DNA of 64,000 nt from DATARH01 sp050246595 (GTDB lineage Bacteria; Pseudomonadota; Alphaproteobacteria; ATCC43930; CGMCC-115725). The stretch spans positions 1-64,000 of the forward strand of contig JBFWVT010000012.1 of NCBI GenBank assembly GCA_050246595.1, in the 5' to 3' direction. The first letter of the stretch is position 1. Every line of letters begins with the position of its first letter. The translations under genes were made by a program, and so were the position numbers. The notes below the pieces were generated by a model. The model did not search any database and was not told the origin of the DNA. It saw only the letters and a list, made by a program, of their open reading frames with translations. Shown here one piece after another: positions 18,021-26,275 of the stretch.

Positions 18021-18049
18021 TTGTCACTAAATCTTAACAAAACTGTCAT
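18021..18049 (+). promoter_or_regulatory. Probable PhoB box upstream of pstS
   Basis: Three 7-bp units are spaced at exactly 11 bp: TTGTCAC (18021), TCTTAAC (18032) and CTGTCAT (18043), separated by A/T-rich 4-mers. This is the organisation of PhoB-binding Pho boxes (consensus CTGTCAT units on an 11-bp pitch). It lies about 105 bases upstream of pstS and implies phosphate-starvation control of the operon. A TATAAG sequence at 18071 is a possible -10. Confidence 0.72.
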
Positions 18050-18154
18050 GCCGGCGTCGCCCGCCCCCTCTATAAGCGCGGCCGACCCTGCCGGGAGCGG
18101 CCGCGCGCCGTTGCCGGATCGCACATTCGATGTGAACCCAGAATGGAGTTTGCC

Positions 18155-19210
18155 GTGGCTCTTTTCCGCAAGACGCTGCTGGCGGCGGCGGTCGCCGTCC
18201 TTGCCGCGTCCGGAGCCGCTTCTTCCGCCGAGATTTCCGGCGCGGGCGCCAGCTTCCCGTACCCGATCTACGCGAAATGGGCGGAAGCCTACAAGCAGAA
18301 GACCGGGATTGCGATGAACTATCAGTCGATCGGTTCGGGCGGCGGGATCAAGCAGATCACCGCGAAAACGGTCGATTTCGGCGCGACCGACATGCCGCTC
18401 AAGCCCGAGCAGTTGCAGAAGGAAGGTCTCGCGCAATGGCCGATGGCGATGGGCGGCGTCGTGCCGGTCGTCAACGTGCCGGGCATCAAGCCGGGCGAGC
18501 TGAAGCTCACAGGCGAGGTGCTGGCCGGGATCTACTCGGGCGGAATCCAGAAGTGGAACGCGCCGGAGATCAAGCAGCTCAATCCCGACCTGAACCTGCC
18601 CGGCACGGCGATCGCCCCGGTGTATCGTTCGGACGGGTCGGGCACCACCTTCCTGTTCACGAACTACCTGTCGCAGGTCGGTCCCGAGTTCAAGCAGAAG
18701 ATCGGTGCCGGTACGTCCGTCCAGTTCCCGACCGGGCTCGGCGGCAAGGGCAATGAGGGCGTCGCCGCGCTGGTCGGCCGCACCAGGGGGGCGGTCGGCT
18801 ATGTCGAATATGCCTACGCCTTGCAGAACAAACTGACGCATGCGCAGATGCGCAACCGAGACGGCAATTTCGTCTCGCCGGACATCGAGAGTTTTCAGGC
18901 CGCCGGATCGGGCGCCGACTGGAAGAGCGAACCCGGTTTTGGCGTCGTGCTGACCAATCAGCCGGGCGCGGAGAGCTGGCCGATCACCGGCGCCACATTC
19001 ATCCTGATGCACAAGCAGCAGCCCAATCCACAGAAGGCCAGGCAAGTGGTCGAGTTCTTCGACTGGGCCTACCGTAACGGCGACAAGCTGGCGGAAGAGC
19101 TGCACTACGTTCCGATGCCGAGACCGGTGGTCGGTTCCGTTGAGGAAATGTGGAAGAACGAGATTGTCGGTCCGGACGGCAAGCCGGTCTGGACCGGGCC
19201 GGCCTCCTGA
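18155..19210 (+). CDS. pstS: Phosphate ABC transporter substrate-binding protein PstS
   Basis: The 351-residue periplasmic protein binds inorganic phosphate and delivers it to PstCA. After a signal peptide (MALFRKTLLAAAVAVLAASG, cleavage near SSA) the mature protein starts with EISGAGASFPYPIY, and the phosphate-binding elements GSGGGIKQI, DFGATDMPL and RSDGSGTTF are intact. I prefer GTG 18155 because GGAG is six bases upstream and it gives a compact signal peptide; ATG 18143 would add four residues. A large stem-loop separates it from pstC. It is the first gene of pstSCAB-phoU. Confidence 0.96.
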   Translation: MALFRKTLLAAAVAVLAASGAASSAEISGAGASFPYPIYAKWAEAYKQKTGIAMNYQSIGSGGGIKQITAKTVDFGATDMPLKPEQLQKEGLAQWPMAMGGVVPVVNVPGIKPGELKLTGEVLAGIYSGGIQKWNAPEIKQLNPDLNLPGTAIAPVYRSDGSGTTFLFTNYLSQVGPEFKQKIGAGTSVQFPTGLGGKGNEGVAALVGRTRGAVGYVEYAYALQNKLTHAQMRNRDGNFVSPDIESFQAAGSGADWKSEPGFGVVLTNQPGAESWPITGATFILMHKQQPNPQKARQVVEFFDWAYRNGDKLAEELHYVPMPRPVVGSVEEMWKNEIVGPDGKPVWTGPAS

Positions 19211-19234
19211 CCGCTGGTCCGACCCGCGCTTTCT

Positions 19235-19281
19235 CGCGAGACGCGCCCGCTCTCCGTGACGGGAAGCGGGCGCGTCTCGCG
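19235..19281 (+). promoter_or_regulatory. Long stem-loop between pstS and pstC
   Basis: A perfect 17-bp stem (19235-19251 with 19265-19281; arm CGCGAGACGCGCCCGCT) encloses a 13-base loop. There is no T tract, so it is not a classical terminator. Such structures after binding-protein genes commonly protect the upstream mRNA or reduce read-through, giving more PstS than PstCAB. Confidence 0.7.
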
Positions 19282-19378
19282 GGTCGCGCACCCGCGATAC
19301 TTCGGACGCCGGGATACCGGCACGATCTGACGCGGCGCATGACGCGTAGCGCCGGTGTTGGTGCAAAGGGGGTACGTA

Positions 19379-20359
19379 TTGGCGTTAGAAACGGCAGGAG
19401 CGGATCGCATTCGCCTCGCTTCCGGTGCCGGGCGGCGCGGCGTCCTCGGCGATCTGATCTTTCACGGCACGACCCTGTTCTTCGCCGCGCTGGTGCTGCT
19501 GGTTCTCTGCGGCGTCATTGCGGCGCTGGTATTCGGATCGCTGCCGGCATTGCAGAAATTCGGGTTCGAGTTTCTGATCACCGAAACCTGGAACCCGGTC
19601 ACGGAAACCTTCGGGGCGCTGGCGCCGATCTACGGCACGCTTGTCACCTCCGCGATCGCGATGCTGATCGGGATCCCGATCGCGTTCGGCATCGCGCTGT
19701 TCATCACCGAACTGTCGCCGATCTGGCTGAAGCGGCCGCTCGGCACGATGATCGAGCTGCTCGCCGCGATCCCGAGCATTATCTACGGCATCTGGGGTCT
19801 GTTCGTCCTGGCCCCGTTTCTGCAGGAATATGTTCAGCCGGCGCTGATCGACACGCTCGGCGAAATCCCGCTGATCGGCATCCTGTTCTCCGGACCGCCG
19901 CTCGGCATCGGCGTTCTGACCGCCGGGTTCATCCTGTCGGTGATGGTGCTGCCGTTTATCGCCTCGGTCATGCGCGACGTGTTCGAGACCGTGCCGCCGG
20001 TCCTGAAGGAAAGCGCCTATGCGCTCGGCGCCACGACCGCCGAAATCGTCTGGAAGGTCGTGCTTCCCTATACCAGGATCGGCGTGGTCGGCGGCATCCT
20101 GCTCGGGCTCGGGCGCGCGCTCGGCGAGACGATGGCCGTGACCTTTGTGATCGGCAACGCGCACCGCATCAGCGCTTCGCTGTTGCAGCCCGGAACCACG
20201 ATTTCGGCCGCACTCGCCAACGAGTTCACCGAGGCGATCGGCGATATCTATGTGTCGTCGCTGATCGCGCTCGGACTGATCCTGTTTGTCATTACCTTTA
20301 TCGTCCTCGCGGCGGCCAAGCTGCTGTTGATGCGTCTTGAGCGCCAGGCCGGGAGATAA
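19379..20359 (+). CDS. pstC: Phosphate ABC transporter permease PstC
   Basis: The product, 326 residues from TTG 19379, is the PstC inner-membrane permease. It has six predicted membrane segments, a large periplasmic loop after the first (GSLPALQKFGFEFLITETWN) and the EAA-type coupling motif ESAYALGATTAEIVWKVVLP followed by GRALGETMAVTFVIGN. AAAGGGGG stands about seven bases before the TTG; an upstream in-frame GTG at 19355 is a weaker choice. pstA begins three bases after its stop. Confidence 0.94.
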   Translation: MALETAGADRIRLASGAGRRGVLGDLIFHGTTLFFAALVLLVLCGVIAALVFGSLPALQKFGFEFLITETWNPVTETFGALAPIYGTLVTSAIAMLIGIPIAFGIALFITELSPIWLKRPLGTMIELLAAIPSIIYGIWGLFVLAPFLQEYVQPALIDTLGEIPLIGILFSGPPLGIGVLTAGFILSVMVLPFIASVMRDVFETVPPVLKESAYALGATTAEIVWKVVLPYTRIGVVGGILLGLGRALGETMAVTFVIGNAHRISASLLQPGTTISAALANEFTEAIGDIYVSSLIALGLILFVITFIVLAAAKLLLMRLERQAGR

Positions 20360-20362
20360 GAG

Positions 20363-21205
20363 ATGGGTCTTTACCAACGCCGCATCCTGACCCACCGTAT
20401 CGTGATGACGCTGTCGGTCGTCGCGATGGCGATCGGGGTATCCTGGCTCGTGCTCGTTCTCGCCGCGCTGCTGGTCGGCGGCATCGGCGCGATCGATCTC
20501 GACATCTTTACAAAGATGACCCCGCCTCCCGGCAGCGACGGCGGTCTGCTCAACGCAATCGTCGGCAGCCTGATCCTGGTCGGCATCGCGACCGCGATCG
20601 GCACTCCGACCGGCATCCTCGCCGGCACGTTTCTTGCCGAATACGCGCGCGGCCACTGGATCGGCGAGGTCATACGGTTTGTCAACGACATCCTGCTCAG
20701 CGCGCCGTCGATCATCATCGGTCTGTTTGTTTACACGGCGCTGGTGCTGCGGATGGGTCATTTCTCGGCCTGGGCCGGCGCGGTCGCGCTGGCGATCATC
20801 ATGATCCCGGTCGTCGTGCGCACGACCGAGGACATGCTGCGCCTGGTGCCGAGTGCGCTGCGCGAGGCGGCGGCGGCGCTCGGCGCGCCAAAATGGAAGG
20901 TGGTCGTGATGATCGCCTATCGCGCCGCCATCCAGGGCATGCTGACCGGCGTGCTGCTCGCCGTCGCCCGGATTTCCGGCGAGACCGCGCCGCTGCTGTT
21001 CACCGTGCTCAACAATCAGTTCTGGAGCACAAACCTGAACGCGCCGATGGCCAATCTGCCGATCGTCATTTTCCAGTTCGCGATGAGTCCTTACGCCGAT
21101 TGGCAGGCGCTCGCCTGGGGCGGCGCGCTGCTGATCACCGCTGCCGTTCTCGTTCTGAACATCACGGCCCGAATCGTGGCCTCATGGAGCAGTTTCAAGC
21201 CATGA
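20363..21205 (+). CDS. pstA: Phosphate ABC transporter permease PstA
   Basis: The 280-residue product is the PstA permease partner of PstC. Six membrane helices are predicted, with the PstA motifs GGIGAIDLDIF, PTGILAGTFLAEYA and SAPSIIIGLFVY, and the EAA loop REAAAALGAPKWKVVVMIAY followed by RISGETAPLLFT. It starts three bases after pstC and its stop overlaps the pstB start, consistent with coupled translation of the operon. Confidence 0.95.
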   Translation: MGLYQRRILTHRIVMTLSVVAMAIGVSWLVLVLAALLVGGIGAIDLDIFTKMTPPPGSDGGLLNAIVGSLILVGIATAIGTPTGILAGTFLAEYARGHWIGEVIRFVNDILLSAPSIIIGLFVYTALVLRMGHFSAWAGAVALAIIMIPVVVRTTEDMLRLVPSALREAAAALGAPKWKVVVMIAYRAAIQGMLTGVLLAVARISGETAPLLFTVLNNQFWSTNLNAPMANLPIVIFQFAMSPYADWQALAWGGALLITAAVLVLNITARIVASWSSFKP

Positions 21206-22122
21206 AGACGCCGTTTGCGCGATCCGCGCTCTCCGAACCGGACCCGAGCGCCCCGGCGGGTCCGGATGGCTCCGGCCGGTCGCAATCCCGCGGCCGCGTT
21301 GCCGCCCCGGAAACACGGCCGCGATCCGCCGCAGCGAACAGGTCCGGACCCGAACGCGAGGCTGCCCCGAGCATCAAGGTGGACATCCGCGACATCGAGT
21401 TCTTCTACGGCAGGTTCAAGGCGCTGCACGGTATCACGCTGCCGCTTCGCGACCGGCGCGTCACCGCGTTTATCGGTCCCTCGGGCTGCGGCAAGTCGAC
21501 CCTGCTGCGCATTCTCAACCGCATCTACGAACTCTATCCCGGTCAGGTCGCGACCGGCGAGGTGCTCGTGGACGGGGTCGACATTCTGGCGCCGGGGGTG
21601 GATGTCAATCTGCTGCGCGCCAGGATCGGCATGGTGTTCCAAAAGCCGACGCCGTTTCCGATGTCGATCTACGACAATATCGCGTTCGGCATCCGGCTCT
21701 ATGAAAGACTGCCGAAATCCGAACTCGACGGCCGGGTCGAGGCCGCGCTGCGCGGCGCCGCGCTGTGGGAGGAGGTCAAGGACAAGCTGCCTCAAAGCGG
21801 GTTGAGCCTGTCCGGCGGCCAGCAGCAGCGGCTGTGCATCGCGCGCGCGATCGCGATCCGTCCGGAAATCCTGCTGCTCGACGAGCCGGCCTCGGCGCTC
21901 GATCCGATCTCGACGCAGCGCATCGAGGAACTGATCGCGGAACTGAAGCAGGATTATTGCATCGCGATCGTGACCCACAACATGCAGCAGGCGGCGCGCA
22001 CGTCGGATTACACGGCATTTCTCTATCTGGGCGAGCTGATCGAGTTCGATCGGACCGAGACGATCTTTACCAATCCGGCGAAGCGGCAGACCGAGGATTA
22101 CATCACCGGACGTTTCGGCTGA
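21202..22122 (+). CDS. pstB: Phosphate ABC transporter ATP-binding protein PstB
   Basis: The 306-residue ATPase energises PstSCA. All nucleotide-binding motifs are present: Walker A GPSGCGKST, Q-loop VFQKPTPFPMSIYDN, signature LSGGQQQRL, Walker B ILLLDEPASALD and the switch His in VTHNMQQAART. An unusual Pro/Ser/Arg-rich, probably disordered segment of about 50 residues precedes the conserved domain (starting at IKVDIRDIEFFYG), longer than in most PstB. The ATG overlaps the pstA stop (ATGA); an in-frame ATG at 21184 is an alternative. Confidence 0.95.
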   Translation: MKTPFARSALSEPDPSAPAGPDGSGRSQSRGRVAAPETRPRSAAANRSGPEREAAPSIKVDIRDIEFFYGRFKALHGITLPLRDRRVTAFIGPSGCGKSTLLRILNRIYELYPGQVATGEVLVDGVDILAPGVDVNLLRARIGMVFQKPTPFPMSIYDNIAFGIRLYERLPKSELDGRVEAALRGAALWEEVKDKLPQSGLSLSGGQQQRLCIARAIAIRPEILLLDEPASALDPISTQRIEELIAELKQDYCIAIVTHNMQQAARTSDYTAFLYLGELIEFDRTETIFTNPAKRQTEDYITGRFG

Positions 22123-22169
22123 GGGCGTTTCGGCCGAGGGCGTTTTGGTTGAGGATGGGGGACGCGCGG

Positions 22170-22922
22170 ATGGCTTCCGAACACATCATCAAGAGCTATG
22201 ACGAGGAACTCGACCGTCTCAAAAAGATCATCGTCGAGATGGGCGGCATGGCCGAAAGCCAGCTCGCCGCCGCGATCGAGGCTGTCGTCAAGCGCGACAG
22301 CGATCTGGCGGCGCGGGTCATCGAGGCCGACGACAAGGTCGATCAGCTCGAACGCGATCTCGATAATCTCGCGGTGCGCCTGTTGGCGCTGCGGCAGCCG
22401 ATGGCGCGCGATCTGCGCGAGGTCGTCGCCGCGCTGAAGATCGCCAGCGATCTCGAACGGATTTGCGACTACGCCGCCAATGTCGCAAAGCGCTCGATCG
22501 CGCTCGCGCAATCGCCGCCGATCCAGCCGGTGCATGCGCTGCCGCGCATGGCGCAGCGCGCGCTGCTGCTGGTCAAGGACGTGATCGACGCCTATGTCGA
22601 GCGCGATCCCGACAAGGCGCTCGATGTGTGGAACCGCGACGAGGATCTCGACGAGATGTATTCGAGCCTGTTTCGCGAGTTCCTGACCTACATGATGGAA
22701 GACCCGCGCAATATCGGCGTCTACACGCATCTGCTGTTCATGGCGAAGAACATCGAGCGCATCGGCGATCACGCGACCAATATCGCGGAAGACCTCTATT
22801 ATCTCGTTTACGGCAGACCGCTCGATCAGGCGCGCCCGAAAGGCGACAAGTCGAGCCTTGAACTGGTCGGATCGGACAGATCGAACGAGCGAGTGTCGGG
22901 CCCTAGCGACGAACGCCCATAA
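22170..22922 (+). CDS. phoU: Phosphate signalling complex protein PhoU
   Basis: The 250-residue protein has two PhoU helical domains, each with a metal-binding-type E/DxxxD motif region (ADDKVDQLERDLDN; ASDLERICDYAANVAK; and GDHATNIAEDLYYLVYG in the second). PhoU links the Pst transporter to the PhoR kinase and limits phosphate uptake. GGGGGA precedes the ATG at 22170. phoB and phoR, which follow phoU in many relatives, are not found downstream here; the C-terminal tail after GRPLDQ is variable. Confidence 0.94.
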   Translation: MASEHIIKSYDEELDRLKKIIVEMGGMAESQLAAAIEAVVKRDSDLAARVIEADDKVDQLERDLDNLAVRLLALRQPMARDLREVVAALKIASDLERICDYAANVAKRSIALAQSPPIQPVHALPRMAQRALLLVKDVIDAYVERDPDKALDVWNRDEDLDEMYSSLFREFLTYMMEDPRNIGVYTHLLFMAKNIERIGDHATNIAEDLYYLVYGRPLDQARPKGDKSSLELVGSDRSNERVSGPSDERP

Positions 22923-23168
22923 CGACACACCTTGGAGAAACGCAAACTTATCCCGCTCGGGTCACGAAGAAATCGCGAAGAGTCCGGTAGGTTCCGTCCG
23001 GCTTTCTTCCGGAATGAGATGGCCGCTGTTGTTGTAAATGGTGGAGAACGGCTTGTTACCAAGTGAGATTGAATGATCTGGTTCGGTACAAATATCCTTC
23101 GAAGGGTGAAAGAGAAGATTAATATGCTGGATTAAACGATCTCTGAGCCGCACCTTTCGGAGCGTTTC

Positions 23169-23708
23169 GTGTGCAACCTCATCTCTCTCGCTAGCCCGAT
23201 AGCAACTATCATAGCTGCTGGAGTTGCTGTCTACGTCACCTGGAAATTAGGGCAGGGCCAGCTAACTATAGCGCGACGACAGGCCCGCATTGCAAATCAA
23301 CAGGCCCAACTTGCTGATATCAGGTTGCGTCATGATCTCTTCGATAGGCGATTTGAGGTCTGTGAAGCTGCACGAACTTTACTCCTCGAAGTATTTAAAT
23401 ACGGGAACGTGTCAAATGAGGATTTAGGGAATTTCGTTAGGAACACCGAAAAAGCCGCCTTTTTCTTCGATCAAGGTGTAGCAGACTATCTTGCCACCCT
23501 TCGGAGGCAGGCAATCTTACTTCAGGAGGCCGCCTCGCTACTGGACGACCACCACGGAGTACCGGTCAGCCCTGAACGTACAGCAGCAGCTCATAGGCGG
23601 CGCGAACTGTCCGAGTGGTTCGTCGCTCAGTTCGACGTTCTGCTTGAACGCTTCAAACCATTCTTGGCTCTCGACAATGTCACGGCTTCTCACGCGCCAC
23701 CCGAATAG
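23169..23708 (+). CDS. Hypothetical membrane-anchored coiled-coil protein, atypical composition
   Basis: The 179-residue product has one N-terminal membrane segment (ISLASPIATIIAAGVAVYV) followed by a charged, Gln/Arg-rich helical stretch (QARIANQQAQLADIRLRHDL) likely to form a coiled coil, and an otherwise soluble C-terminal domain. I do not recognise a named family. The gene and the roughly 240 bases upstream are clearly more A/T-rich than the neighbours, and codon use differs (many ATA, CTT, AGG-type codons), which suggests horizontal acquisition. GGAG stands six bases before the GTG start. It sits just downstream of the pst operon but is probably unrelated to it. Confidence 0.6.
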   Translation: MCNLISLASPIATIIAAGVAVYVTWKLGQGQLTIARRQARIANQQAQLADIRLRHDLFDRRFEVCEAARTLLLEVFKYGNVSNEDLGNFVRNTEKAAFFFDQGVADYLATLRRQAILLQEAASLLDDHHGVPVSPERTAAAHRRRELSEWFVAQFDVLLERFKPFLALDNVTASHAPPE

Positions 23709-23723
23709 GTGCCCGCGGTGACC

Positions 23724-24176
23724 TTACCGGCCCGGTATCGTCTGGCCGGGTTCCGGCGGTCCCTTCAGCTCGACCGTGTTGCCGTCCGGATCGGTGATAT
23801 AAATCGACGAGCCGTAGCCCTCGGCGCCGTAGCGGCGTCTGACCTCGCCCGGATCGACGCCGTGCCGGTGCAGATGCGCGCTGAGCGCCTCGACATCCAT
23901 GCTCTCGATCTGGACCGCGTAGTGGTCCATGTTGCGGCCGTCAGCCTTGCCCTCCTTTTGCGGGACGAGGTCGATCATCGCGCTGCCTGCGCGCAACTGC
24001 ACCAGTCCGATCTCGGACAGGCGGCGCTCGATATGCAGACCCAGCACCTGTTCATAAAACGCGATCGCCCGATCCATGTCCGCAACCCGCAATACGACAT
24101 GGTCGAGTCCTTTGATCCGCAGCGGCGAACCCGCTGGCGCTGCGGTCCTGTTGGCGAGAGCGGTGTCGTCCGGCAT
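23724..24176 (-). CDS. VOC family protein (glyoxalase/bleomycin resistance fold)
   Basis: The 150-residue protein has the vicinal oxygen chelate signature: LDHVVLRVADMDRAIAFYEQ at the start and IYITDPDGNTVELKG at the end, with H29-type and E-type metal ligand positions (H in LDHVV, E in NTVEL). Family members include glyoxalase I, extradiol dioxygenases and fosfomycin enzymes; this short single-module form cannot be assigned a substrate. AAAGGAG precedes the ATG at 24176. An EF-hand protein gene lies 28 bases upstream on the same strand. Confidence 0.87.
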   Translation of the reverse strand: MPDDTALANRTAAPAGSPLRIKGLDHVVLRVADMDRAIAFYEQVLGLHIERRLSEIGLVQLRAGSAMIDLVPQKEGKADGRNMDHYAVQIESMDVEALSAHLHRHGVDPGEVRRRYGAEGYGSSIYITDPDGNTVELKGPPEPGQTIPGR

Positions 24177-24204
24177 GTCTGCTCCTTTCCTCGACCCGGC
24201 CCGG

Positions 24205-24438
24205 CTATTCCTGGGAGGGCTTTTTCCGGCGAGTGGCGCGGCGTTCATCGGGACTCAACACGCCGTCATGGTTCGTGTCCAGCCTGTCGAAGCGCTTGGC
24301 GGCGCGTTGCTTCGCCCGCTCGATATATTGCTCCTTGGCGACGCGTTTGCCCGATGTTGTTGCTTTTGCGTCCTCGCTCTGCGCGCCGGCCGCAGCCGGG
24401 AACAGCGCGGCGACAAGGCCCAGGACGACTGCGCGCAT
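24205..24438 (-). CDS. Small secreted EF-hand protein
   Basis: The 77-residue product begins with a signal peptide (MRAVVLGLVAALFPAAAGAQ) and contains one canonical EF-hand calcium loop, DTNHDGVLSPDE, preceded by a basic helix (AKQRAAKRFDRL). The C-terminus is strongly basic (RRATRRKK). It is probably a periplasmic calcium-binding protein of unknown role. GGGGAG lies five bases before the ATG at 24438. Confidence 0.8.
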   Translation of the reverse strand: MRAVVLGLVAALFPAAAGAQSEDAKATTSGKRVAKEQYIERAKQRAAKRFDRLDTNHDGVLSPDERRATRRKKPSQE

Positions 24439-24551
24439 GGTCGCTCCCCCCCTTTTCTGGTGCAACCTAGCGTAGCGGAACACGCGTTTCCCGGCAATGC
24501 CCGCGCGTTCCGGGCCGGCTTACCCGGCTGCCATGACCGTCAGTCCGGGCG

Positions 24552-25538
24552 TCAGTTCGGGAGCCAGCAGAGGGCGCGGATCTCGGTGAATTCGCGGCGC
24601 AGCTTTTGCCATGAATCGCCGGCATCCGAGGTCAGGTACAACTCGCCGTAATGGCTGCACGCGGCGATCAGACCGGGATCGGCGGGATGCGTCGCGAAGG
24701 CCCAGATCGGCGAGTTCGGCTCGACCGGCAACACCGCGGTTTCCCAGCTCCTGCCGCCGTCGCGCGAGCGTTCGATCGCGCCGGTGCTGCCGACCGCGGC
24801 GTCGCCGGTCGCGGCGAACAGCGTCTTCGGGTCGTCGGCCTTCTGCGCCAGACCGCGGCAGTAGCGCAGCGAAAACCGGTCGCGCACCCCGAGACCCTGC
24901 CAGCTCTCGCCGCGATCACCGCTGGCGAAAATCTCGCCGGGCGTGCTGGTCAGCACTGTTGTAGTGCCATTTGGGGTGCCGCCGTTGACCGTCACCGCGA
25001 TGTCGTGGATGTCGAGATCGTAGACGCCGTTTGTGATGCGGCTCCAGCTTTCGCCGCCATCGGTGCTGCGGCGCACCCCGTCCACCTCGATGCCGGCCCA
25101 TACGATTCGAGGATCGGACGGATCGACCGTCAGCGCGGTGATCCGAGGGGTGCCGACATTGGGGCATTCCTCGACGATGTCGGCCGGCAGCTTCTTCCAG
25201 TTCCTGCCGCCGTCGGTCGAGCGGAACAGCGCCGCCGGCCGCGTCCCGGCGAAGATGATGTCGGGGTCGGAGGGGTCGATCGCGATCTTCCAGACATCCG
25301 ATGCGTTCATCGGCGAGTCGAGCCGGGTAAAGCTCCGCCCGCCGTCGCGGCTCTTATAGAGACCGTCCTCGGCGCCGGCGAATACGGTGCGCGGCTCCGT
25401 CGGGTGCACCGCCAATCCGTATACGCGGCTCTCGCCGTGCAGCCCATCGCGCACCCGGTTCCAGGTGTCGCCGCCGTCCGGACTGAGCCACAGCCCGCTG
25501 CCGACCGTGCCGACGCAGATCGTGTAATTGCCTGGCAT
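24552..25538 (-). CDS. Asp-box (BNR) beta-propeller protein, sialidase-like fold
   Basis: The 328-residue product contains seven Asp-box motifs of the S/T-x-D-x-G-x-x-W/F type (SPDGGDTW, SRDGGRSF, STDGGRNW, STDGGESW, SGDRGESW, SRDGGRSW, TSDAGDSW). This is the pattern of VPS10/sortilin-like or photosystem-assembly-factor-like beta-propellers. No signal peptide or catalytic residues of sialidases are visible, so enzymatic activity is doubtful. GGAGG precedes the ATG at 25538. Function unknown. Confidence 0.83.
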   Translation of the reverse strand: MPGNYTICVGTVGSGLWLSPDGGDTWNRVRDGLHGESRVYGLAVHPTEPRTVFAGAEDGLYKSRDGGRSFTRLDSPMNASDVWKIAIDPSDPDIIFAGTRPAALFRSTDGGRNWKKLPADIVEECPNVGTPRITALTVDPSDPRIVWAGIEVDGVRRSTDGGESWSRITNGVYDLDIHDIAVTVNGGTPNGTTTVLTSTPGEIFASGDRGESWQGLGVRDRFSLRYCRGLAQKADDPKTLFAATGDAAVGSTGAIERSRDGGRSWETAVLPVEPNSPIWAFATHPADPGLIAACSHYGELYLTSDAGDSWQKLRREFTEIRALCWLPN

Positions 25539-25573
25539 GACGCTTCCTCCCATTTAGATATTGTATCCGTCAT

Positions 25574-25643
25574 GCCCGGACTTGATCCGGGCATCCACAT
25601 CCAAACGCAGGCAGCTCCGTAGATGGCCGGGTCAAGCCCGGCC
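25574..25643. repeat. Pair of REP-like palindromes (GCCCGGACTTGATCCGGGC type)
   Basis: Two related 19-bp palindromes lie at 25574-25592 and 25625-25643, in opposite sense (CTTGAT / GTCAAG centre). The same motif family recurs at 31413-31482, inside 28672-28830 and near 39220. This is an intergenic palindromic repeat family; it sits between two minus-strand genes. Confidence 0.75.
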
Positions 25644-25655
25644 ATGACGAGAAAT

Positions 25656-26081
25656 CTAGTCGTTCGCGATGTCGTGCGTGCCTTCCCAGCCGGTATGCGA
25701 GATGTCGATCACGACGCCGTCGGGGCCGGACCATTTCATCTCGAAATTGGCATGGCCGCCGCCGGCCATCGCGGCATCGACCCCATCCTTCGCCGACAGG
25801 CGTTGGGCGTGCGCCTGTTCGAGACTGTCGCAGGCCCGATCGAGGTCCTCGACCTCAAAGCCGAAATGGTGGATGCCGCTGAAATTCGGTCCGTGCGCGC
25901 CCATGTCGAGCGAGCGCTCGTCCTTGTGGTTGAGGATCGCCAGATTGATGTGACCGTCCGACAGGAACACGGCGCCGTTCGGGCTGCGCCGCAACTCCTT
26001 GAGGCCGAATGCCGCCTTGTAGAATTCGGCGACCTTCGCCGGTTCCCTGGTCGTCAGCGCGATATGCCGGATGCGTGCCAT
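25656..26081 (-). CDS. VOC family protein
   Basis: The 141-residue product is a second vicinal oxygen chelate protein, with IRHIALTTREPAKVAEFYK at the N-terminus, IHHFGFEVEDLDRACDSLEQ in the middle and GPDGVVIDISHTGW near the end, so two beta-alpha-beta-beta-beta modules are present. Putative metal ligands are the His in IRHIAL and HHFGF and the acidic residue in VIDIS. Substrate unknown. GGAGGAA precedes the ATG at 26081. It is only distantly similar to the VOC protein at 23724. Confidence 0.86.
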   Translation of the reverse strand: MARIRHIALTTREPAKVAEFYKAAFGLKELRRSPNGAVFLSDGHINLAILNHKDERSLDMGAHGPNFSGIHHFGFEVEDLDRACDSLEQAHAQRLSAKDGVDAAMAGGGHANFEMKWSGPDGVVIDISHTGWEGTHDIAND

Positions 26082-26112
26082 CGGTTCCTCCCGTCGATAT
26101 CGGTTGGGAGAT

Positions 26113-26275
26113 TTAACCACGGAGACACGGAGGGCACGGAATAATTTTTTGCTGTTATTGCGAGCGCAGCAAAGCAATCTCGACCGTCAAAGAACTCGCG
26201 GGACCGAGACCGCTTTGTCCCGGCAGGTCTTTGCAACAACATCAGCCTCCGTGTCCTCCGTGCCTCCGTGGTGAA
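26113..26275. mobile_element. MITE-like element overlapping the 3' end of the molybdopterin enzyme gene
   Basis: This 163-bp element has imperfect 28-bp terminal inverted repeats (26113-26140 and 26248-26275, four mismatches) built on CCACGGAGACACGGAGG. The interior contains ATTGCGAGCGCAGCAAAGCAATC, itself a near-palindrome of the REP type. The right terminus overlaps the last codons of the gene ending at 26242. Confidence 0.75.

Noticed and set aside
19385..20761. 458-codon minus-strand frame opposite pstC and pstA
   Set aside because: It is extremely rich in Asp, Arg, Gln and His, as expected for the complement of membrane-protein codons; pstC and pstA are unambiguous.
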